A stretch of DNA of 64,000 nt from UBA3206 sp964548855 (GTDB lineage Bacteria; Bacillota_I; Bacilli_A; Acholeplasmatales; Anaeroplasmataceae): positions 1 to 64,000 of the forward strand of contig CAZJSR010000007.1 in the NCBI GenBank assembly GCA_964548855.1. The letters run 5' to 3'. Below, one piece after another: positions 33,891-43,365 of the stretch; the first letter of the stretch is position 1; each line of letters starts with the position of its first letter. Made by a program: the position numbers and the translations under genes. The notes beneath the pieces are model-generated. The model was given only the letters and a program-made list of their open reading frames with translations. It was not told the origin of the DNA and made no database searches.

Positions 33891-36766
33891 TTTTTACCCT
33901 CTTTATATTTAATATACTCAATTTCAGGAAGTGGTCTTGAAAAATAGTACCCTTGAATATTTGTACAGTTACGACTTAAAACATAATCTAACTGTTCTTT
34001 AGTCTCAACACCTTCACAAATTATATCTATATCATTTTTAAGACAAATATCGATAATACTTTGCATTAAAGAATCTTCAAAATCACTCTTATTAGTTTTC
34101 CTTGCATATGTCGCATCTAATTTTAACGTTGTGATTGGTAAATTATAAAGTAACTGAATAGATGAATAACCCGAACCAAAATCATCAATCGCAATCTTAT
34201 ACCCAGCACTTCGAAGAGATACTATAACATCTTTATATTGACTAAGAGCATCAAAAGACATTGTTTCTGTTAATTCTATTTCCAAATATTTATGTGGAAC
34301 CTCAAATTTATCTGCAATTTCATTTAATTTTGTAACAAAGTTATAAGACATCATATGAGCTCTTGAAAAATTAGATGAAATCGTAACTACTTTTCTACCT
34401 TCATCAAGTTCATTTCTAATATGCTTACAAACTAAAGTGAAAATATAAAAATCAACATCAACAATAAAACCATTAGATTCAAAAATATCAATAAATACGC
34501 CAGGTGATAAAAGTCCTTTTGTAGGATGATTCCACCTTATTAACGCCTCTGCACCTACTATTTCGTTTGTTAGAGCGTTAACTTTAGGTTGATAGAAAGC
34601 CTCAAATTCTTTAGACGCTAATGCTTTTTCCATATCTCTTTCAATTTCTGACTTCTTTATAATTTCTAAAGCCATCGTATCATCGAATACCAAATAATTT
34701 ACACCAGTAGTTTTATTTAATATATGTGCAGCCTGAGATGCATGATCAATAGTAATTGATATATCTTCACTACTAGATGCATACGCAACACCGCATCTAA
34801 GCGAAACATTAAAATCAGGAAATTCACTAATTAAATATCTATAAAATAATTTAGCGTAATAATCTAGTTTTTCAATATAATTCTTTTCATTTGAGTATTT
34901 TACCGCAACAACAAATCTATCAGCATAAATTCTTGCAACTATGCTATCTAGTGCCATACTTACAAGCTTATTATATAATTTAACAATTACATAATCTCCT
35001 GTTTTTTCACCAAACATTGTATTAATATTTTTAAAATTTATAATATCAAAATATATAACTGACCAGTTTTCTTCATCTTTTACAATTTTATTAACATCAA
35101 GTAAGAATTTTTTTAACGTATTCCCTTTTGTTAGATGGTCTACATATATTTCATCATATGCTTTCTTTCTACTTCTATTAATATTAAATAAGATAACACT
35201 AGCTAAAAATACAATAATACATATTATAATAACAAAAACAGTCACTAATACAATTGCGTACTTATTAATAAAATCCTTAAGTCTGAAATTTTCTACTAAA
35301 GAAGGAGTATAGGCGTTAATAATTTCACTTGTAATTTCATTTTTCATTAGTTGTTCATCAATTTGTGATGTAATTTTTGTTATAATTGATTTAGAAATAG
35401 ACGATATAGTAGAACCATATTCAAAAGAATAATAAACTGTTTCTGATTTTGTTAAGGATAATTCCAAATTAAATAATTGTTCCTTATTTATATAATAAGA
35501 ACAAATACTAGTTGCTCCAATTATACCCCTAACATTTCCATTTTTATATTCCTTTATAGCTTCTTCTATATTTTTAAATAAAATAACCGAATTATCACCA
35601 TATCCAATTGATTTAGCATATTCAAAAGTATGTTCACTAAATGCAGCAATCTTCCCATTTTTTTCGTGTTTATCTAAATATATACCAATTTTATCTTTAT
35701 AATATGACGAACTTACATCACCATTTGAATTTCCAATATAATAAACATTGACAAGATTAATATCAATTTCACCTGACAGTAAAGCTTTTCTTGCATTTTC
35801 TATTGAATCATAAGTCTTATATTTAAAATTAACATTTTCAAATTTTTCTTCTATTCTTTTGATATAATTAGTAATAACTCCTTTTAATTGACCATTTTCA
35901 ACATACGAAAATGGTGCTGAACAACTTAAAACTCCTACATTAATTTCACTGCGACCTTGCATATATTCAAGTTCTTCATCATTAAATTTTAATGTTCTTT
36001 GATAAATAGAACTAAAATATTTATTTTTCAAAGTTGAAATATAATCACTATCAATACTATTTATAAAATTAACATTATTATCAATAGTATCAATTAAATC
36101 TTTATTTTTTGATTCTATATATAAAGATATAGATGAGAATTTAACTGCTGATAAAAGTTCATATTCTAAAGCCTTAGAATCATCAACTAAAATACCATCA
36201 ACCATATCTTCTAAAAAATATTCAATAGGATCATCTACAACGCTATAAGTAATCTTAGAATTATTTCTATCACTTCCACTACCACAGTTAATACCTTGAT
36301 TTTTACAAAAATCTTTAAATGAAGAATTTAGAGCGGTCGTTGTACCATATATATAATCATTCATACCTGCTCCAATAAGTTTATTATAACAACTCGTTAT
36401 ATCATTTACAGTAAAATCATAATTAGTATTACTAAATCCAACAATATAATCCTTAGAAACAATAGGATACTTAGTTTGATAATCACCTGTTTTATTATTT
36501 TCAGCATTAGATATTGTACCAACAACTATATCATAAGGTTTTGTTTTATCAGTTGTAAAATTATATTGCCAACTATCTTTTTTTACTGCCATCAAATAAT
36601 CATAATAATATCCTGAATACTCCCCATCTTTATATTCAAAATATCCTTTTTCATTACCATTTTGAATTAAAACATTAATAATTTTTTCACTAGAAGCATC
36701 AACATTTAAACAAGAAAAAATGAATGTTGATATCAAAATTAATAAAAAAACATGTATTTTTCTCAA
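33887..36766 (-). CDS. Membrane sensor: two solute-binding domains, degenerate GGDEF, EAL
   Basis: 959 aa. Signal peptide (residues 1-24), two extracytoplasmic domains like family-3 solute-binding proteins (about 28-260 and 270-490; the second opens INVGVLSCSAPFSYVENGQLKG), a transmembrane helix (about 503-528), a GGDEF-like domain and a C-terminal EAL domain. The GGDEF motif is YADRF (614-618), so cyclase activity is unlikely. The EAL core keeps EAL (740-742), the Asn in SSNFS, LTET, DDFGSG (861-866), Lys in LKLD, EGVET and the final Gln, so it should be an active c-di-GMP phosphodiesterase. The start is TTG with AAGGAGG upstream. Confidence 0.9.
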   Translation of the reverse strand: MRKIHVFLLILISTFIFSCLNVDASSEKIINVLIQNGNEKGYFEYKDGEYSGYYYDYLMAVKKDSWQYNFTTDKTKPYDIVVGTISNAENNKTGDYQTKYPIVSKDYIVGFSNTNYDFTVNDITSCYNKLIGAGMNDYIYGTTTALNSSFKDFCKNQGINCGSGSDRNNSKITYSVVDDPIEYFLEDMVDGILVDDSKALEYELLSAVKFSSISLYIESKNKDLIDTIDNNVNFINSIDSDYISTLKNKYFSSIYQRTLKFNDEELEYMQGRSEINVGVLSCSAPFSYVENGQLKGVITNYIKRIEEKFENVNFKYKTYDSIENARKALLSGEIDINLVNVYYIGNSNGDVSSSYYKDKIGIYLDKHEKNGKIAAFSEHTFEYAKSIGYGDNSVILFKNIEEAIKEYKNGNVRGIIGATSICSYYINKEQLFNLELSLTKSETVYYSFEYGSTISSISKSIITKITSQIDEQLMKNEITSEIINAYTPSLVENFRLKDFINKYAIVLVTVFVIIICIIVFLASVILFNINRSRKKAYDEIYVDHLTKGNTLKKFLLDVNKIVKDEENWSVIYFDIINFKNINTMFGEKTGDYVIVKLYNKLVSMALDSIVARIYADRFVVAVKYSNEKNYIEKLDYYAKLFYRYLISEFPDFNVSLRCGVAYASSSEDISITIDHASQAAHILNKTTGVNYLVFDDTMALEIIKKSEIERDMEKALASKEFEAFYQPKVNALTNEIVGAEALIRWNHPTKGLLSPGVFIDIFESNGFIVDVDFYIFTLVCKHIRNELDEGRKVVTISSNFSRAHMMSYNFVTKLNEIADKFEVPHKYLEIELTETMSFDALSQYKDVIVSLRSAGYKIAIDDFGSGYSSIQLLYNLPITTLKLDATYARKTNKSDFEDSLMQSIIDICLKNDIDIICEGVETKEQLDYVLSRNCTNIQGYYFSRPLPEIEYIKYKEGKK

Positions 36767-36822
36767 ATTGATTACCTCCTTTTTATCGTAAAATATCTCA
36801 TTTTATTTTACTATTTTTTTAG

Positions 36823-36847
36823 AAAAAAAACAAGAGCATAGCTCTTG
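36823..36847 (-). terminator. Terminator after DUF1540 gene
   Basis: CAAGAGC (36831-36837) pairs with GCTCTTG (36841-36847). On the minus strand it is followed by TTTTTTTT. Confidence 0.9.
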
Positions 36848-36853
36848 CATATT

Positions 36854-37195
36854 TTATCTCAATTTAAAAGAGTCACATTCTGTTTCACTTCTATACTTAG
36901 CATTTGACCCTAGTACATTCACTTCTTTTGACTGACACTTATCATTTTTATTATGCACACAATAATTAGCACTACAACTAATAGAAACATCCATCTTATC
37001 ATCTACTATTGTTGAATGCATATCACTCGCTAATTCTTCTCTTGTAATATTATCAAGCATTGTATTTTTAAAACTTTGACAAAATGTTCCCATTTTACTT
37101 CTTGAAAATAGACCTTCCATTTTTATCATTTTCTTATTACAATATCTTTCTTTATTAAAACCACAAGCTGTCGCATTACATTTAATTTCACTCAT
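36854..37195 (-). CDS. DUF1540-type cysteine-motif protein (two repeats)
   Basis: 113 aa. Two copies of a small Cys motif: IKCNATACGFNKERYCNKK ending TFCQSF, and ISCSANYCVHNKNDKCQSK ending ECDSFKLR. Each has four Cys with spacing C-x4-C-x6/7-C and a final C-x-S-F, the DUF1540 pattern, probably metal-binding. A linker of about 25 residues joins them. I chose the ATG at 37195 because GGAGATGA lies upstream. Function unknown; it is encoded after the VTT gene, often a region of sporulation or stress proteins (inference). Confidence 0.75.
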   Translation of the reverse strand: MSEIKCNATACGFNKERYCNKKMIKMEGLFSRSKMGTFCQSFKNTMLDNITREELASDMHSTIVDDKMDVSISCSANYCVHNKNDKCQSKEVNVLGSNAKYRSETECDSFKLR

Positions 37196-37236
37196 AATAT
37201 TCATCTCCATCTATATTATGAGATTTTTACTAAATT

Positions 37237-37938
37237 TTATACATCTTCATTCTTCTTATCAATTAATTGACTTATTTGCTTATTAAAAACAAATCCTAAA
37301 AGAGCTAAAACACCTTCAATAACATAAATTGTCACTGCTATTTTATAATGCCCACTAAATAAAGAACCTCCAAAATAAGTACTAGATAAAATAGACGGTA
37401 TTCTTCCTATAGCGTTTATAATCAAAAATCTAATTAATCCTATTTTAGTAAATGGGGCGACAAATGCTAAAAAATCTTTTGGTAATCCAGGAAACAACAA
37501 ATAAGATATCATTAATACCTCTACCCTCTTTGAATTGTTTAAAAGTTTGAATTTATCTTGATATTTATCAGTATCTAAAAAACAATCTGCAAAACCTTTT
37601 CCAAGTACTTTTGTCAAATAATAAACTAGAATACTACCAATTAAAATTCCTACCTCACATATTAAAAGTCCTATCCAAGGTCCATACATTAACCCCGAAA
37701 TTATTTCTAAAATTTCTCCAGGTATTATAGCTAAAACTACTTGAACAATTCCAAAAAGAATCAATAATAAGGCTCCTAAAATTCCTTTAGACTGTAAAGA
37801 TACAATAAACTCTTCTTTATAAACTGGATCTTTTAACTTATAAACATAAGGAAGAGCGATAACTGTTAAGACAATCATTGCTACAACAACAATAAAAATA
37901 ATTATACTCCTTATTATTATACTTTTCTTATTCTTCAT
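37237..37938 (-). CDS. VTT-domain (TVP38/TMEM64, DedA-like) membrane protein
   Basis: 233 aa with about six hydrophobic segments. The family core is visible in AIIPGEILEIISGLMYGPWIGLLICEVGILIGSIL followed by the LLFPGLPKDFLAFVAPFTKIGLIRFLIINAIGRIPS segment. TVP38-type proteins are lipid scramblase-like carriers; DedA relatives recycle undecaprenyl phosphate. Overlaps the RluA gene by 11 nt, with its RBS (CGAGGTGG) inside that gene. Confidence 0.85.
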   Translation of the reverse strand: MKNKKSIIIRSIIIFIVVVAMIVLTVIALPYVYKLKDPVYKEEFIVSLQSKGILGALLLILFGIVQVVLAIIPGEILEIISGLMYGPWIGLLICEVGILIGSILVYYLTKVLGKGFADCFLDTDKYQDKFKLLNNSKRVEVLMISYLLFPGLPKDFLAFVAPFTKIGLIRFLIINAIGRIPSILSSTYFGGSLFSGHYKIAVTIYVIEGVLALLGFVFNKQISQLIDKKNEDV

Positions 37939-38764
37939 TACTATACCACCTCGGATATCTTTTAAACTCCATCATTTTATTATTTCTTGGATTTTTAAAT
38001 TTAATACAATAACTACATAACATAAGACCATTACCACTACCATATAATACATCACCTACTATAGGATGATTGATATATGCCATATGCACTCTTATTTGAT
38101 GACATCTACCTGTTTCTAAACTAACCTCAAGAAATGTAGAATCATTATTATGTGATAATACTTTATAATTCGTAATAGATTTTTTACCATCACTAGAAAC
38201 TATTCTTTTTATACTGTCATCACATTTTTTTATAGGAAGAGATATTTTTCCGTCTTCACAAACTATTCCAGTCACTTGAGTTATATATTTTCTTTTAATA
38301 TTATTTAAATCCTTACTAAAAATATTTGCAGTTATCTTATTTTTCGCAACTAGTAAGATACCTTCTGTATCCTTATCAAGTCGATTAATAAAATGAATTG
38401 TTCCTTTTATATTATTTTCTTTATAATAATATAAAAGAGCGTTATATAAACTCTTAAAATCATTATACCCAGTAGGAATAGTCTTAAGACCACTTGGTTT
38501 ATATAAAACCATGAAATCATCATCTTCATAGATTATATCTAAATCCATTGGATAATAGTTAGTATCTTCAATATTATTTTCAACATATTCAATTCTTAAA
38601 ATATCACCACTATATGCTTTAAAATGAGACATTGTAGTTTTACCATTTAAAAACAAAGTATAATTACTTCTTTTTAAATAACGATAAAATTTTTTGCTGA
38701 TATTTTGTTTTATAAATTCTTTAATAATTATTTCATTTTTTATTTCAAATTCTAATGTTCTCAT
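37928..38764 (-). CDS. RluA-family pseudouridine synthase (leaderless transcript likely)
   Basis: 278 aa. Catalytic motif NRLDKDTEGILLVAKN with its Asp, plus ETGRCHQIRVHMAYINHPIVGDVLYG. It isomerises uridine in rRNA or tRNA; the exact site cannot be told. I chose the ATG at 38764 because the protein core starts there. A -10 TATAAT ends only 6 nt upstream, so transcription would begin at or next to the ATG. The longer frame to 38851 crosses the promoter and the divergent gene. Confidence 0.88.
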   Translation of the reverse strand: MRTLEFEIKNEIIIKEFIKQNISKKFYRYLKRSNYTLFLNGKTTMSHFKAYSGDILRIEYVENNIEDTNYYPMDLDIIYEDDDFMVLYKPSGLKTIPTGYNDFKSLYNALLYYYKENNIKGTIHFINRLDKDTEGILLVAKNKITANIFSKDLNNIKRKYITQVTGIVCEDGKISLPIKKCDDSIKRIVSSDGKKSITNYKVLSHNNDSTFLEVSLETGRCHQIRVHMAYINHPIVGDVLYGSGNGLMLCSYCIKFKNPRNNKMMEFKRYPRWYSNEE

Positions 38765-38770
38765 AAAACA

Positions 38771-38779
38771 ATTATAACA
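38771..38779 (-). promoter_or_regulatory. Extended -10 promoter of RluA-type gene
   Basis: Minus-strand TGT-TATAAT (hexamer 38771-38776), 6 nt from the ATG. The predicted start site coincides with the start codon; no Shine-Dalgarno is present. Confidence 0.6.
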
Positions 38780-38786
38780 TATACGC

Positions 38787-38815
38787 TTTAAATAATTTAC
38801 AAATAATGATAAAAT
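38787..38815 (+). promoter_or_regulatory. Candidate promoter of GltD-like gene
   Basis: -35 TTTAAA (38787-38792), 17-nt spacer, extended -10 TGA-TAAAAT (38810-38815). Divergent from the RluA promoter. Confidence 0.5.
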
Positions 38816-38833
38816 AATTAAGAGGTGATTTAA

Positions 38834-40081
38834 ATGGCTGATATAATTCAAGAAGCAAAAAGATGTTTAAAATGTAAAAAGCCAAAATGTCAAGAAGGAT
38901 GTCCTGTCAAAACACCAATTCCAGAAATCATGAATTTATTTTTAGATGGCAAAATGTATGAAGCAGGAGAAATACTATTTGACAACAACCCCCTAACCGC
39001 TTTATGTTCTTTAATATGCCCTCATGAAAGTAATTGTTTTGGGCATTGCGTTTTAAATCATAAAAACGCACCTATAAAGTTCTATGAAGTTGAAAATTAT
39101 ATTTCAACATTTTATCTAGAAAAAAACACGCTACAAACAGTTGAAAAACTACCTTACAATTTAGGAATAATTGGAGCAGGTCCTGCAGGAATTACTCTTG
39201 CAATTATGATGGCGAAAAAAGGTTGGAATGTTACACTTATTGACTCAAAAGATCAAATAGGTGGAGTACTTAGATATGGAATTCCAGCTTTCAGATTACC
39301 AAAAGTATTACTTGATAAATTACTTGAAAAAATGGTATCTTTAGGTGTTAAATTTAGACCTAATACTTTAATAGGACCTACTATAACTATTGATGATATG
39401 TTTGAAGATGGATATGATGCGGTATTTATCGGTACTGGTGTATGGAAACCTAATAGATTGAGAATTCCAGGTGAAACATTAGGTAATGTACATTTCGCAA
39501 TTGATTATTTAAAAAATCCTAATTCTTATGAACACTTAGGAAATAATGTCGTTGTAATTGGTGCTGGTAATGTTGCGATGGATGTTGCAAGAACAATCTT
39601 AAGACAAAATCATTCACAAGTAAAATGCATCTTCTTCCGTGGTGAGGATGAAGTAACATGCAATAGAATTGAGCTTGAATATGCAATAGTAGATGGAGTA
39701 CAAATGATTTATTATGCAAATACTGTAAAAATTGAAGAAGATGGTATAATAGTTGAACCAGTTGTTAAAGAAGAACTTCCTGATGGTTCATATGTATATC
39801 GTAACGATTCTTCAAATCAATATAAAATTAAAGCAACATCGGTAATTATCGCAATTGGACAAGGTCCTCAAGATAATTTTGCATCCAAAGAAAAACTTGA
39901 AACAACAGAAAAAGGTTTAATTAAAGCTAATGCTTCTGGTGTAACTTCAAAACCTGGAGTATTTGCGGCAGGAGATGTTGTAAGTGGTGCTAAGACAGTA
40001 GTTGAGGCTGTGGCATTCACTAAAATTGTTGCGAAAGAAATTGAAGAATATGTCATAAATAAACATAAAAAAACGGCTTAA
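38834..40081 (+). CDS. GltD-like NAD(P)H-dependent FAD/Fe-S oxidoreductase
   Basis: 415 aa. The N-terminal domain has the two cysteine clusters of GltD-type proteins (CLKCKKPKCQEGCP at residues 11-24 and CSLICPHESNCFGHC at about 57-71) for [4Fe-4S] centres. The FAD motif is GIIGAGPAGITLA. The substrate or NADPH motif is VVVIGAGNVAMDVART, and the C-terminus has GVFAAGDVVSGAKTVVEAV. No glutamate synthase large subunit is nearby. It could therefore be a stand-alone electron-transfer partner (for example NfnB- or PreT-like) rather than glutamate synthase. RBS AGAGGTGATT precedes the ATG. Confidence 0.88.
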   Translation: MADIIQEAKRCLKCKKPKCQEGCPVKTPIPEIMNLFLDGKMYEAGEILFDNNPLTALCSLICPHESNCFGHCVLNHKNAPIKFYEVENYISTFYLEKNTLQTVEKLPYNLGIIGAGPAGITLAIMMAKKGWNVTLIDSKDQIGGVLRYGIPAFRLPKVLLDKLLEKMVSLGVKFRPNTLIGPTITIDDMFEDGYDAVFIGTGVWKPNRLRIPGETLGNVHFAIDYLKNPNSYEHLGNNVVVIGAGNVAMDVARTILRQNHSQVKCIFFRGEDEVTCNRIELEYAIVDGVQMIYYANTVKIEEDGIIVEPVVKEELPDGSYVYRNDSSNQYKIKATSVIIAIGQGPQDNFASKEKLETTEKGLIKANASGVTSKPGVFAAGDVVSGAKTVVEAVAFTKIVAKEIEEYVINKHKKTA

Positions 40082-40099
40082 TAAAGCCGATTTTTTTAT
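40066..40099. terminator. Bidirectional terminator between convergent genes
   Basis: CGGCTT (40074-40079) pairs with AAGCCG (40084-40089), with A-run before and TTTTTTT after. Confidence 0.9.
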
Positions 40100-40953
40100 T
40101 CTATTAACTTATTCATATCACTAGGTATATAAGCTTCTAAATGCATTTCTTTAAAATCATACGGATGAAGAAAATCTAAAGAATAAGAATGTAGTGCTTG
40201 TCTTTTAATATATTTTAAGCTACCGCCATATAGTTCATCGCCTGCAAGTGGATGTCCAATATATTTCATATGAACTCTAATTTGATGAGTTCTTCCTGTT
40301 TCTAATAAGACTTTAACTAAACTAAAATTATGTTTCAATTCTTTTATAACTTCATAATGCGTAATAGCTTTCTTACCAGTTTTACTAACTCTTCTTCTTT
40401 GATTATGATGTCTATCTTCACCTATTGGATTATCAATAGTACCCTTTCTTTCTAAAATATTTCCACAAACAATAGCCAAATAACATCTTTTTATTTGATG
40501 TAGTGAAATTAAATAATTAAAATACGATGCCGTTAAAATATCTTTCGCAAACATTATAAGACCTGATGTATCAGTATCAATTCTATGAAGATATCTAACT
40601 TGCATATTATATCCTTTTTCAAGATAATAATTCGCAACTAAATTAACTAGACAACCGCTTTTATCTTTTGAATCTGGATGAACCATTATTCCAGCTTTTT
40701 TATTGATAATAAGAAGATAATCATCTTCATAAACTATATCAATTTTTCCCTTCATTGGAATAAAATCGATTTCTTCTTCTTTTGAAATAGTAATAATATC
40801 CCCTGTTTTTAAAACTACATTATTATATACTAAATTATTATTATGATAAATCATCGCATCATGTATTTTACTTTTAGATAAATGATAATAATCAAAAAAA
40901 TCTGAAATCTTTTTATTATTAAAAAACTCATTAACAACATAATTTGTTTGCAT
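40096..40953 (-). CDS. RluA-family pseudouridine synthase
   Basis: 285 aa. An S4-like N-terminal region (SKSKIHDAMIYHNNNLVYNN) precedes the catalytic domain with RYLHRIDTDTSGLIMFAKD (catalytic Asp in HRIDTDTSG) and LLETGRTHQIRVHMKYIGHPLAGDELYG. Likely RluD/RluC-like, modifying 23S rRNA, but the target is not certain. RBS AGAGGAATT precedes the ATG. Last gene of queH-patatin-phosphoesterase-RluA. Confidence 0.9.
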   Translation of the reverse strand: MQTNYVVNEFFNNKKISDFFDYYHLSKSKIHDAMIYHNNNLVYNNVVLKTGDIITISKEEEIDFIPMKGKIDIVYEDDYLLIINKKAGIMVHPDSKDKSGCLVNLVANYYLEKGYNMQVRYLHRIDTDTSGLIMFAKDILTASYFNYLISLHQIKRCYLAIVCGNILERKGTIDNPIGEDRHHNQRRRVSKTGKKAITHYEVIKELKHNFSLVKVLLETGRTHQIRVHMKYIGHPLAGDELYGGSLKYIKRQALHSYSLDFLHPYDFKEMHLEAYIPSDMNKLIE

Positions 40954-40955
40954 GT

Positions 40956-42059
40956 TTAATTCCTCTTTACATACTTAGAATCTATAAGACCAACAACACC
41001 ATTATATTTAACTACACTATAAGGCATAGCTTGATATACTAATTTTAAAACTGTTCCTTTATGAAATGATGGCATATAATTAAAGGCATCATATGCATAA
41101 TATGAATCTCTTTTTACCGAATATAAAACAAAGACTTTGAGAATAGGAATATATGTATTACTTTTAGTATGCTTACATATATAATAATCTTCTTTTTCTG
41201 CTTCTATTGTAACTTCATTATCAATAGGTGGCATATTAAATAACTTTAAATTATTTCCTAAAACATCATCCGTTAATTTGAATTCACTATAATTATCATG
41301 AGTAATATATGATATATTATTATGAATAATATCATCGATTATTAATAAATTAAGTTGCCCCCAAGGCACAACATTATTTCCACCATCTATTGATATAATA
41401 TTTTTATTTAAATCGATTATAGGATTTAAATTAGGATAATCATTATGGTAGTTAATAGTAGGATAATGTCCTACTATCATAACTCTTTCTTGTTTTCTCG
41501 TACATTTTTCATAAAAATTATCATTTTTCATAATTTTATTCGCATCATCTGGCAAATTATTTATATCCTCAATTCCGCCATGAACTAATACATATTTATC
41601 ATTAATTACTAAAATATGTGGTAAATTTAATAAAAAATCATAATATTTCTTAAAATCTCTAGAACAATACCAACATATAGTATTAAGATTACTTTCTTTA
41701 TTTATCTTTATATTTAATTTACTAGCAAATTCATTTAAAATAGTCTTTTTTGTAAGAACATAATTTAATAAAGACTCTTTATTTACTGGTGGTTGCATAT
41801 AAGTTAATAATTCTTCACAATTTCCCATTACACAATAAATATTATATCCAGATTCTATTAATTCCATTATATGTTTTACTAGTCCTAAAGAATTATTTCC
41901 TTTTTCTATAATATCCCCTATAATAAATAAATAATCTGACTTTTTAAACTTAGCCTTATCTAATATGCGAATAAAACCATCAAGGTCACCATGTACATCA
42001 CTTATAAAAAGCAGTCTCGCATCATCAGGAACATTTATATTTTGAAGTTTTATTTGCAT
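40956..42059 (-). CDS. Metallophosphoesterase with C-terminal accessory domain
   Basis: 367 aa. Calcineurin-like phosphoesterase motifs: FISDVHGDLDGF (metal ligands), FIIGDIIEKGNN, YCVMGNCEE (GNxE variant), LVHGGIED and MIVGHYPTI. This is close to bacterial PPP-type protein phosphatases or diadenosine tetraphosphatases. The last 100 residues form a separate beta-rich part ending in a short repeat-like VVKYNGVVGLIDSKYV, of unknown role. RBS GGAAGGATGA precedes the ATG. Two nt separate it from the RluA gene. Confidence 0.8.
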   Translation of the reverse strand: MQIKLQNINVPDDARLLFISDVHGDLDGFIRILDKAKFKKSDYLFIIGDIIEKGNNSLGLVKHIMELIESGYNIYCVMGNCEELLTYMQPPVNKESLLNYVLTKKTILNEFASKLNIKINKESNLNTICWYCSRDFKKYYDFLLNLPHILVINDKYVLVHGGIEDINNLPDDANKIMKNDNFYEKCTRKQERVMIVGHYPTINYHNDYPNLNPIIDLNKNIISIDGGNNVVPWGQLNLLIIDDIIHNNISYITHDNYSEFKLTDDVLGNNLKLFNMPPIDNEVTIEAEKEDYYICKHTKSNTYIPILKVFVLYSVKRDSYYAYDAFNYMPSFHKGTVLKLVYQAMPYSVVKYNGVVGLIDSKYVKRN

Positions 42060-42076
42060 ACTAAATCATCCTTCCA

Positions 42077-43363
42077 TTAATTATTTTCACAAAGAACATT
42101 AAAAGCGATAAAAACAATAGGTTTAGACGCAAGAACATTCGCAAGAAATTCTTGATTTAAGGCTTCTCCATCATTATTCTTTTTTAAAAGATACTTTAAC
42201 AAACTCTTATCGTCAATCTTAGAAATATAATCCCTTCTTCTTGGTTCACTTTTTATTTTATCATAATCTTTTAATACATCATTATATGAAATATTCATTA
42301 TTTCACATTTTAAAATATTAATCATCTCATCTAAATTATAAACGGGATAATAATCAATATTAAAAAACTCAGCCACAACCTCTACAGCTCTTAAATAATA
42401 ATCAAAATCACTAAGTGGTCTATATGTAGATTTTTCTAAAATATGAAAAATATCTCCTTCTATTTCTGGTTTAACATTTGTTTTAATCTTATGTTTCTTT
42501 ATATATACTAAGTAATTAGATATACCTATTACAAACTTTCTAGATACACTAGTTGTATCTTCTACTTTATTAAATGCATATTTAAAACCTAAAAGTTCTC
42601 CATACGCCTTTTTCGCATCATTATAACCTAAATTAAGATTATTAAGAATCACCTCAGTATTAAACTTTAAAAAACCACCTAAAGGCCATGAAGGATGGAT
42701 ATATTTGATATATGGTTTATTTAGATATTCCTTATGCGTAATATTTGGATTTAAATCAACACACACAATATCTTCAGCACCTAAATCAAGCGCAAACGCA
42801 ATAGGTAAATTATCATAATATCCACCATCTACATATGATTGATTTCCAATTTTACATGTTTTAAAAACAGGAAAAGCACTTGCGGATGCGAGTAAATATT
42901 TCTTTATTAATTTTTCATCTAACTCTTTTACGTTAACCTCTACACCTTTAAAAGATGGAAACATAGCTGTAACTATTCCTAATGTTACATCACTATTCTT
43001 AATAATTGATGGCTTTATATATTCATCTAATAATTCTAAAAAAGGAGCCGGATCTCCTCCTTTAGTCTTAATATATCCGCCAATAAAATGTAGTAAGTCA
43101 TCTCTTTGTTTAAGTGAAACTTTAACTCTTACATTTTCATCATATGAAAATCCATTTTTTAAAATCATTTCAAACTTCACTTTATTCCAAAGTTCAATAC
43201 ACCTATCATAATCATGTTGAGCATACATTGCCGCATTTAATGCACCTATAGATGTACCTGTAACAATATCAAATTTTATCCCCTTTTCGTCAAGATACTT
43301 CCAAACCCCACATTCATAGGACCCTTTAGCACCTCCACCACAAAACACTAAACCCTTTTTCAT
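42077..43363 (-). CDS. Patatin-like phospholipase
   Basis: 428 aa. The patatin domain occupies about residues 1-210: oxyanion hole GGGAKGSYECG, nucleophile Ser in GTSIGALNAAM (GxSxG) and catalytic Asp in VDGGYYDNLP (DGG). The rest (about 200 residues) is helical with no recognised motif. No signal peptide is seen, so it is probably cytosolic or membrane-surface acting on lipid acyl esters. RBS AAGGAT precedes the ATG. It follows queH closely. Confidence 0.9.
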   Translation of the reverse strand: MKKGLVFCGGGAKGSYECGVWKYLDEKGIKFDIVTGTSIGALNAAMYAQHDYDRCIELWNKVKFEMILKNGFSYDENVRVKVSLKQRDDLLHFIGGYIKTKGGDPAPFLELLDEYIKPSIIKNSDVTLGIVTAMFPSFKGVEVNVKELDEKLIKKYLLASASAFPVFKTCKIGNQSYVDGGYYDNLPIAFALDLGAEDIVCVDLNPNITHKEYLNKPYIKYIHPSWPLGGFLKFNTEVILNNLNLGYNDAKKAYGELLGFKYAFNKVEDTTSVSRKFVIGISNYLVYIKKHKIKTNVKPEIEGDIFHILEKSTYRPLSDFDYYLRAVEVVAEFFNIDYYPVYNLDEMINILKCEIMNISYNDVLKDYDKIKSEPRRRDYISKIDDKSLLKYLLKKNNDGEALNQEFLANVLASKPIVFIAFNVLCENN

Positions 43364-43365
43364 TT

